From contig NW_027017953.1 of NCBI RefSeq assembly GCF_032854445.1, positions 806,501-870,500 on the forward strand: DNA of 64,000 nt, in the 5' to 3' direction. Numbering within the stretch: position 1 is the stretch's first letter; the number at the start of each line of letters is the position of its first letter. Positions 62,601 through 64,000 of this stretch are shown here, in pieces. The notes below the pieces were generated by a model, which was not told the DNA's origin, did not search any database, and worked only from the letters and a program-made list of their open reading frames with translations. The position numbers and the translations under genes are program-made. The DNA is from Liolophura sinensis (Eukaryota; Mollusca; Polyplacophora; Chitonida; Chitonidae).

Positions 62601-63092
62601 ATAGTTTTTGAAAGCCACCAAGTCCTTAACATTTGCTGTGTGGAGAAAGTCATATGAAATGTGACTCATGACAGATCACTGTGCTTTTCTTCTGTTCTTT
62701 TTTATTACTAAAGCGACTTAATTAAGTCTTGATCTGATTATCAGGGTTTGCCGTGTATTAAGTTATGTAACTATGGATATGTATTATTGTAATGCAAAAA
62801 AACAAACAAAAATTGATGGCAAAGAAAAATAAAGGACTCTCATTCATTAATCTTTTGCTTAGTTCATATGTACTTTGTTTGTTACCATAAGCCCATGATT
62901 TGTTAGTGGTATTTCTGCTGGTGAAGCTGTCAGCGTGTAGCCCTGTAACAGACCATGGGTTATCTGTGTGACTTGTATGGCTGACAAATGGACTTGGTCA
63001 TTTTGCAGACTCTAGTGGTACTCCTAGTCCAGTTCTGGCCGGCCAGCCTGGCCCTTTGAGTCGAAGTGTCAAGCTCAGGGTGTCTCGAACAT
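26600..63092 (+). CDS. FCHO2: FCHO F-BAR endocytic adaptor gene, 5' part (11 exons seen)
   Basis: Joined exons encode about 328 residues in an unbroken frame: 26600-26626, 45798-45889, 48935-49009, 49544-49685, 51752-51904, 53818-53842, 57827-57906, 58236-58334, 58650-58749, 61374-61481, 63009-63092. Hallmarks of the FCHO F-BAR family are the start ending in DNFW, then [48 protein letters not shown], the basic LERLKRE helix (about residues 148-154), [13 protein letters not shown], and a closing KSTGVEKPG about residue 265. The domain is a helical, dimeric, curved module that binds PI(4,5)P2-rich plasma membrane. FCHO proteins start or stabilise clathrin-coated pits, activating AP-2 and binding Eps15/intersectin through a C-terminal mu-homology domain (family knowledge). 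That domain is not in the window. All introns are GT-AG. Invertebrates usually have one gene ancestral to vertebrate FCHO1 and FCHO2, so the symbol is approximate. Introns 1, 2, 5 and 6 are swollen by minisatellites. Confidence 0.95.
26627..28205 (+). other. FCHO intron 1, proximal unique part
   Basis: About 1.6 kb just inside the 19-kb first intron. No repeats. Open stretches at 27215-27465 and 27549-27782 lack domain or splice support. First-intron proximal DNA often holds enhancers, but nothing specific is visible. Confidence 0.5.
28210..28545 (+). mobile_element. Dispersed SINE-like element, copy 1
   Basis: A near-identical second copy lies at about 30122-30412. Shared sequence includes TTACTTAAGGGACCAAACAG, TTTGAGAGCCAAAACATTTT and GGTATGGTCTTTTGGAGTAA. 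The GTGGTTCAGTGGTCGGGG (A-box-like) and GTGTTCAAGTTTC (B-box-like) words suggest tRNA descent. The 5' parts are more diverged than the core of about 235 bp. Confidence 0.75.
28546..30121 (+). other. FCHO intron 1, unique DNA between SINE-like copies
   Basis: AT-rich. An acceptor-like TTCACTTGTCCAG at about 29064-29076 is followed by an open stretch to about 29190 in the frame that exon 1 would supply, but no protein similarity is recognisable. No other features. Confidence 0.45.
30122..30412 (+). mobile_element. Dispersed SINE-like element, copy 2
   Basis: Same orientation as the copy at 28210-28545. The core from TTATTTAGTTATTTGTTAG to TTATTTTAGGCTGATAG differs at only a few bases (for example AATACATC for AATAAAGC, and CCGGCGCCTAG for CTGACGTCCAG). 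Both lie in FCHO intron 1. Confidence 0.75.
30413..32153 (+). other. FCHO intron 1, unique AT-rich DNA
   Basis: No repeats, exons or RNA genes recognised. Overlapping ORFs on both strands at 31645-31872 look like chance. Confidence 0.5.
32154..32715. repeat. Minisatellite, ~56-bp unit, 10 copies
   Basis: The unit is GAGGCCCTTCACACTAGTGC, TGCCTGACAGTTATCTTTGG, CTGCAGGGTTGAGAAT. Variants include TGCTACC/TGCCACC/TGCCGCC, CTGCAGGG/CTGTGAGG, and GACGCTAG in the last copies. It lies in FCHO intron 1. Confidence 0.94.
33130..35836. repeat. Minisatellite, 75-bp unit, ~36 copies, with dimer and tetramer structure
   Basis: The unit is ACCAGCTTGACCACAACATG, TCCTTCTATACTTCATGTAC, ATACCATATACCACTGTGGT, ATTTGTCCCCTCCTC. 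Two main subtypes differ as ACTTCATGTACATAC and GCTTCAGGTACCTAC. Subtypes follow a 4-unit (300-bp) order in the middle and a 2-unit (150-bp) order at both ends. Each unit has a perfect hairpin ATACCAC-T-GTGGTAT. Because 75 is a multiple of 3, frames of 642 and 891 codons (+) and 876 codons (-) are open. Three overlapping open frames, and no splice link to the FCHO frame, argue against coding. A 24-base C run sits in one unit. Confidence 0.97.
33285..33308. repeat. Poly-C tract, 24 bases
   Basis: An uninterrupted C run inside the third unit of the 75-bp array, in place of the usual TGTCCCCTCCTCACC segment. It looks like slippage expansion of the unit's own CCCC. Its complement is a G tract, a potential G-quadruplex or polymerase stall point. 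Length may be unreliable in sequencing. Confidence 0.9.
35837..36309 (+). other. FCHO intron 1, unique DNA
   Basis: Spacer between the 75-bp and 23-bp arrays; holds a T-run at about 36150-36159. The + open frame running in from the preceding array ends at 36028. Confidence 0.5.
36310..38300. repeat. Minisatellite, ~22-24-bp unit, ~80 copies, with ~164-bp higher-order unit
   Basis: The unit is GGTGGCTGATGAATGTGTAG AAA with variants ATGTAGAGAAAG, ATATGTGGAAAG, and AGTGGCTGAGAAAAG (deletion). The marker TGTGTCAGCAGAAATGTTGC occurs at about 36451, 36617, 36780, 36944 and 37221, giving a higher-order period of about 164 bp in the left half. A different multi-unit pattern with GAAAAGTGGCTGAGAAAAGG dominates at 37700-38080. 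Long - strand open frames rich in His/Ser/Phe are by-products. Confidence 0.95.
38301..41453 (+). other. FCHO intron 1, unique DNA
   Basis: About 3.1 kb mostly without repeats. It includes a short (AC)n at about 38545-38560 and a possible SINE head remnant at about 39700-39760 (CACCACCATGAGTTCAAATC, with a B-box-like GTTCAAATCC). No exon with protein support. Confidence 0.45.
41454..41469. repeat. Poly-G tract, 16 bases
   Basis: A pure G run that follows GGTGGGAGGT, in FCHO intron 1. Possible G-quadruplex or length-variable site. Confidence 0.9.
41566..41880. repeat. Degenerate tandem repeat, ~50-bp unit, ~6 copies
   Basis: The unit is GATGTACATCATAAACAATT, CAGCTATAGTTGCCATATAC, ATGTACCGT. 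The first copies are well conserved; later ones have insertions (ACACGTATAATCCTGTTG). Confidence 0.85.
42079..44804. repeat. Minisatellite, ~78-87-bp unit, ~33 copies, with 906-bp block duplication
   Basis: The unit is TAGTCATGAGGAATTGTGTA, GTCCTGTCATGATCATACAG, TGAGATATGAACCCATGTGG, GAGTATTGTGAAACCTAAGG A. Length classes come from GGATTG, GGAATTG, GGAATTTG and a form with TGTACATGTAGTCC. The order of these forms from about 42361 recurs from about 43267. Where the unit stays 81 or 87 bp, - strand frames are open for up to 275 codons, and they break wherever the GGAATTTG form adds a base. That behaviour argues for satellite DNA, not a gene. Confidence 0.96.
44805..45569 (+). other. FCHO intron 1, unique AT-rich DNA
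   Basis: Nothing recognised. Confidence 0.5.
45570..45650 (+). mobile_element. SINE head fragment (tRNA-like)
   Basis: GTTTGGTTAGTGCACTAGCG followed by GTGCCTCTCACCAATGTAGT and CGCTGTGAGTTTAG matches the heads of the SINE at 23800 and the element at 50370. The body and tail are missing. Confidence 0.7.
45798..45889 (+). CDS. FCHO2: FCHO exon 2 (F-BAR helix 1 region)
   Basis: Acceptor TTTTGTAG|GGG, donor AAAG|GTGAGA; 92 nt, ends in phase 2. It encodes [18 protein letters not shown] and then [13 protein letters not shown], a near-exact family signature of FCHO proteins. Residues about 10-40. Confidence 0.95.
46014..48700. repeat. Minisatellite, 43-bp unit, ~60 copies, in FCHO intron 2
   Basis: The unit is AGGTAACAAGAGCAATCCTT, TATCTTTACACTGCCAATAC, TAC. 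Variants include GAGC/GATC, TTATC/TTGTC/TTGCC, ACAGGTAAC/ATAGGTAGC/ACAGGTGAC and ATGTTACACAAG. Each unit carries CTACAG|GTAAC, which resembles an acceptor and a donor at once. The segment 47221-47704 is repeated at 47821-48304 with about four mismatches. A SINE fragment (46110-46258) interrupts the array. Confidence 0.96.
46110..46258 (-). mobile_element. SINE fragment, reverse orientation
   Basis: It begins with the complement of an AAATAAATAAAT tail, then TTACGCCGTACTCAAGAATA, TTTCACTTATACGACGGCGG, CCAGCATTATGGTGGGAGGA and CCCGGGGGAAACCCACAACC. It matches the body and tail of the SINE at 23800 but lacks the tRNA head. CAGGTAACA borders both sides, consistent with a target-site duplication inside the 43-bp array or simply with the array unit. 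Confidence 0.85.
48935..49009 (+). CDS. FCHO2: FCHO exon 3 (F-BAR)
   Basis: Acceptor CCTCCACACAG|T, donor GGG|GTAAGT written as GTGG|GGTAAGT with the cut after 49009; 75 nt, phase 2 in and out. It encodes [20 protein letters not shown] and then SSQV. KLAK.AS matches family sequences around residues 41-65. Confidence 0.94.
49010..49543 (+). other. FCHO intron 3, unique
   Basis: A 534-bp intron without repeats, with a strong T-rich acceptor tract just before 49544. Confidence 0.7.
49544..49685 (+). CDS. FCHO2: FCHO exon 4 (F-BAR helix 2 region)
   Basis: Acceptor after a pure T tract (TTTTTTTACAG|T), donor AAAAGT|GTAAGT; 142 nt, ends in phase 0. It encodes [40 protein letters not shown] and QHKKHKS. 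The TF.P.W, TEKL and Y.EEQ.K.HK patterns are those of FCHO F-BAR domains (residues about 65-112). Confidence 0.95.
49686..50365 (+). other. FCHO intron 4, proximal unique part
   Basis: AT-rich; no features beyond chance ORFs. Confidence 0.5.
50366..50545 (+). mobile_element. tRNA-derived SINE, internally shortened
   Basis: The head TTGGTTAGCGCGCTAGCCCA with B box GTTCAAGCCC joins directly to CCTCCCACCTTAATGCTGGC, ATTGTATAAGTGAAATATTC, TTGAGTACGCC and an AATTAAATAAATAAA tail. Compared with the copy at 23800 it lacks most of the CCCCCGGG body module. Confidence 0.82.
50605..50726. repeat. Short tandem repeat, ~37-bp unit, ~3.3 copies
   Basis: GCTGTTTCTTGTGGAGGTAT AACATCACNAATGGTGG is repeated from about 50605, with the last copies changed (GGAGGTGTAAC, TTTCCTCAAGG). 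It lies in FCHO intron 4. Confidence 0.8.
50727..51751 (+). other. FCHO intron 4, distal unique part
   Basis: No repeats; ends with a (TTG)n tract and the acceptor GTGTGCAG. Confidence 0.55.
51752..51904 (+). CDS. FCHO2: FCHO exon 5 (F-BAR helix 3, basic face)
   Basis: Acceptor TGTGTGCAG|GTG, donor GAGAAG|GTAGTT; 153 nt, phase 0 in and out, 51 codons. It encodes [40 protein letters not shown] and [11 protein letters not shown] (residues about 113-163). The LERLKRE segment corresponds to the basic patch that in FCHO2 contacts acidic membrane lipid. Confidence 0.96.
51946..53395. repeat. Minisatellite, 70-bp unit, ~20.5 copies, in FCHO intron 5
   Basis: The unit is GTAAGATTCTTCTGAGAGCT, GGGTACGTACAATGTACTCA, TGGACTTTGTTCTCTGTGTG, AAATATTAGT. 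Variants are TACGTAC/TACATAC/TATGTAC, GTACTC/GTATTC/GTCTTC and ATGG/ATTG. One copy lacks GT in CTGTGTG (near 52842). The array starts about 40 bp after the exon 5 donor. Confidence 0.96.
53475..53560 (-). mobile_element. SINE tail fragment, reverse orientation
   Basis: TTGATTTATTTGATTGCTGT, TCTATGCCGTACTCCAGAAT and ATTTCATTTCTATGACAGTA GCCAGCAT correspond to the reverse complement of the SINE tail seen at 46110. It is diverged and truncated, about 80 bp after the 70-bp array. Confidence 0.75.
53818..53842 (+). CDS. FCHO2: FCHO exon 6 (25-nt microexon-sized exon)
   Basis: Acceptor TTTTTGTTTTAG|GCG, donor GGCTT|GTAAGT; 25 nt, phase 0 in, phase 1 out. It encodes AESKYKKA plus one base. It is needed to keep frame between exons 5 and 7 and fills the place of the short conserved K.KKA segment in vertebrate FCHO2. 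Confidence 0.9.
53955..54439. repeat. Minisatellite, 60-bp unit, ~8 copies, very homogeneous
   Basis: The unit is AGGATTTGGAATATGTATTA, TTCATAGTAAAGAGTACATT, TACATGTGAACATGTTGTTC. Only two or three bases differ among copies (TATGTATT/TATGCATT, TTCAGG/TTTAGG), so expansion looks recent. The + open frame 54142-54444 is a by-product. It lies in FCHO intron 6. Confidence 0.95.
54509..57030. repeat. Minisatellite, 34-bp unit, ~74 copies, in FCHO intron 6
   Basis: The unit is CACAGTACATCTACCTGATG CCTAATGAACCAGA. Diallelic sites give a rich barcode: TACC/TATC/CAACC, GCC/GTC/ACC, CTAATG/CTGATG, GAACCA/GATTCA/GATCCA and GAC/GGC. Runs of the same barcode recur (for example the GATTCAGGCACAG segments near 55582, 56124, 56395 and 56837), indicating duplications of blocks several units long. 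Confidence 0.96.
57031..57555 (+). other. FCHO intron 6, unique part
   Basis: AT-rich; nothing recognised. Confidence 0.5.
57556..57800. repeat. Short tandem repeat, ~55-85-bp unit, 4 copies, beside exon 7
   Basis: ATGTCTTTACTTTCTGAGTG followed by CAACGCTTGTCATGGTCAGC recurs at about 57557, 57642, 57698 and 57752. The first spacing is longer because of an extra GTATATGGGCATGTTTGTGA segment. It ends only about 26 bp before the exon 7 acceptor and so overlaps the probable branch-point region. Confidence 0.88.
57827..57906 (+). CDS. FCHO2: FCHO exon 7 (F-BAR)
   Basis: Acceptor TTCTATTTCAG|CT, donor TGCAGG|GTAAGT; 80 nt, phase 1 in, phase 0 out. It encodes [20 protein letters not shown] and MIESCR (residues about 172-198), matching the Y..YVEKYA....FE.KM pattern of FCHO2. 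Confidence 0.95.
57907..58235 (+). other. FCHO intron 7, unique
   Basis: A 329-bp intron without repeats. Confidence 0.75.
58236..58334 (+). CDS. FCHO2: FCHO exon 8 (F-BAR)
   Basis: Acceptor TTCTCACAG|AAT, donor GGCCAG|GTAGGT; 99 nt, phase 0 both ends. It encodes [20 protein letters not shown] and [13 protein letters not shown] (residues about 199-231). FQ.LEETH is a strong family signature. Confidence 0.95.
58335..58649 (+). other. FCHO intron 8
   Basis: A 315-bp intron with a short (TG)n run at about 58411-58428. Confidence 0.7.
58650..58749 (+). CDS. FCHO2: FCHO exon 9 (end of F-BAR)
   Basis: Acceptor TTGCCTTTCAG|GTG, donor AACCAG|GTGAGT; 100 nt, phase 1 out. It encodes [20 protein letters not shown] and [13 protein letters not shown] (residues about 232-265). 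The closing KSTG.E.PG is where the family's F-BAR domain ends. Confidence 0.94.
58750..61373 (+). other. FCHO intron 9, unique
   Basis: 2.6 kb without tandem arrays. A strong acceptor-like TGTCTTCTACAG at about 60334-60345 would lead into [14 protein letters not shown] and a stop (about 60388-60390), a possible alternative last exon discussed in the findings. Confidence 0.5.
61374..61481 (+). CDS. FCHO2: FCHO exon 10 (linker after F-BAR)
   Basis: Acceptor TTGTTGTCATCAG|GT, donor ACCACAG|GTAAGG; 108 nt, phase 1 in and out. It encodes [20 protein letters not shown] and [15 protein letters not shown]. The (L/V)xFEE motif right after the KPG end of the F-BAR domain matches the start of the FCHO linker, which is otherwise Ser/Pro-rich and disordered. 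Confidence 0.9.
62465..62482 (+). CDS. Candidate 18-nt FCHO microexon
   Basis: TTTGTTTCAG precedes ATGGAGATATTTTGAGCG, followed by GTTGGT. Read from the phase-1 end of exon 10 it encodes DGDILS and returns to phase 1. Including or skipping it therefore leaves the frame into exon 63009-63092 unchanged. The acceptor is good, the donor weak. Transcript evidence is not visible here. Confidence 0.35.
62483..63008 (+). other. FCHO intron 10, distal part, unique
   Basis: AT-rich; ends in acceptor CATTTTGCAG. The proximal part (61482-62464) is also unique, with TACATGTA-type words. Confidence 0.6.
63009..63092 (+). CDS. FCHO2: FCHO exon 11 (linker, Ser/Pro/basic)
   Basis: Acceptor CATTTTGCAG|AC, donor GAACAT|GTAAAT; 84 nt, phase 1 in and out. 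It encodes [20 protein letters not shown] and KLRVSRT. If the donor is not used, the frame reads two more residues and stops at 63098-63100 (TAA), which overlaps an AATAAA at 63096-63101. I prefer splicing, because FCHO proteins carry a C-terminal mu-homology domain not yet encoded here. Confidence 0.8.
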
Positions 63093-63364
63093 GTAAATAA
63101 ACAGCTCTCCACTTAACCATTCCTCTCCTTTAAATTTGGGTTTTGGAGCACTCTTTGTTTTCTTTTTTTTTTGTTTACCTTGGCTTGAACTTTCACCTGT
63201 TTCTCTATATAGTTTTGTTCGGCCTGTTTTGGTGATGGTTCTCTGCAGTTTACTGTAGCTTAAGCGTGTGTGTGTTTTATGTTGTTTGAGTTTGTTGGTT
63301 AAGCCTGCATGCATCTGACAGGAACTGAGTAGTCCTGAATAACACCAGGTTGTCTGACCAGACA

Positions 63365-63790
63365 CCTGTTATCCTTCATGGCCAGAACACCTGGGGGCCT
63401 TCATGGCAAGAACACGTGGTATCCTCCATGACCAGCATGCCTGGTATCCTTCATGATGAGAACCTCTGGTATCCTTCATGATGAGAACCTCTTGTATCCT
63501 TCATGACCAGAACCTCATGTATCCTTCATGACCAGAACCTCTTGTATCCTTCATGATGAGAACCTCTTGTATCCTTCGTGACCAGAACCTCTGGTGTCCT
63601 TCATGACCAGAACACCTGGTATCCTCCATGACCAGAACACCTGGTATCCTCCATGACCAGAACACCTGGTATCTGCCATGACCAGAACACTTGGTATCCG
63701 CTATGACCAGAACACCTGGTATCCTCCATGACCAGAACACCTGGTATCTGCCATGATCAGAACGCCTGGTATCCACCATGACTATAACCT
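63365..63790. repeat. Minisatellite, 25-bp unit, ~17 copies, downstream of exon 11
   Basis: The unit is CATGACCAGAACACCTGGTA TCCTC. Left copies have ATGATGAGAACCTCTTGTAT; right copies have CACCTGGTATCTGC. The left half and right half are distinct subfamilies. A - strand frame (63779-63501) is open by chance since all its units are 25 bp with few stops. Confidence 0.93.
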
Positions 63791-64000
63791 GTCCTTTGCC
63801 CCCATATGAGCATATTCACATTGTACTTTTTCTTGGCATTAACCATCAGATGTATCTTTTATAATGCACTGGATATGTACATGGTGTTGATGACTAGGCA
63901 TGCTTCGTATGAACTATGCAGGTATATATTTATGTCAATGATATGACCACTTGACTAACATATTAACAAATATTAATTCTCTAAGCTCAACCATAACTTC

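Overview
This is a eukaryotic (animal) genome window with AT-rich introns, GT-AG splicing and no bacterial organisation. Short tRNA-derived SINE fragments end in motifs such as TTGAGTACGACGTTAAAC and CACTCACTCACTC. TACATGTA-type words are frequent. Both features fit a lophotrochozoan, most likely a marine mollusc. The organism call is an inference from repeat style; the gene content alone says only 'metazoan'.

The one gene I can identify with confidence lies on the + strand from 26600 to beyond the window end. It is the 5' part of an FCHO (F-BAR domain only) gene, the invertebrate counterpart of vertebrate FCHO1/FCHO2. Eleven coding exons (26600-26626, 45798-45889, 48935-49009, 49544-49685, 51752-51904, 53818-53842, 57827-57906, 58236-58334, 58650-58749, 61374-61481, 63009-63092) join in a consistent frame. 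Together they encode the whole N-terminal F-BAR domain (about residues 1-265) and the start of the linker. A possible 18-nt microexon lies at 62465-62482. The C-terminal mu-homology domain must lie downstream. A TATA-less promoter-like region with NRF1-, ETS- and YY1-like sites precedes the ATG. At the left edge, one coding exon of an unidentified gene lies on the - strand (49-217).

The dominant feature is tandem repetition. More than 20 distinct minisatellite arrays, with units of about 19 to 84 bp, fill roughly 29-30 kb, or about 46% of the window. Each has its own unit. They occur in the intergenic or 5' region (1-26 kb) and in FCHO introns 1, 2, 5 and 6 and after the last exon. Several arrays show higher-order structure: a 300-bp tetramer and 150-bp dimers in the 75-bp array, about 164 bp in the 23-bp array, a 242/270-bp block in the 28-bp array, a near-identical block offset by 600 bp in the 43-bp array, and one offset by 906 bp in the 81-bp array. 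Because 69, 75, 81 and 84 are multiples of 3, these arrays create very long open frames (up to 891 codons) that look like repeat proteins but are almost certainly not genes.

Layout: 1-26.4 kb, - strand exon, then arrays separated by unique AT-rich DNA; 26.4-26.6 kb, FCHO promoter and exon 1; 26.6-45.8 kb, FCHO intron 1 with six arrays and a duplicated SINE-like element; 45.8-63.1 kb, remaining FCHO exons with array-filled introns; 63.1-64 kb, downstream intron with a 25-bp array. I found no rRNA, tRNA, CRISPR or autonomous transposon genes, and no candidate for a new multi-gene system. The most unusual signals are the array architecture and the palindrome-preserving sequence variants inside the 75-bp unit.
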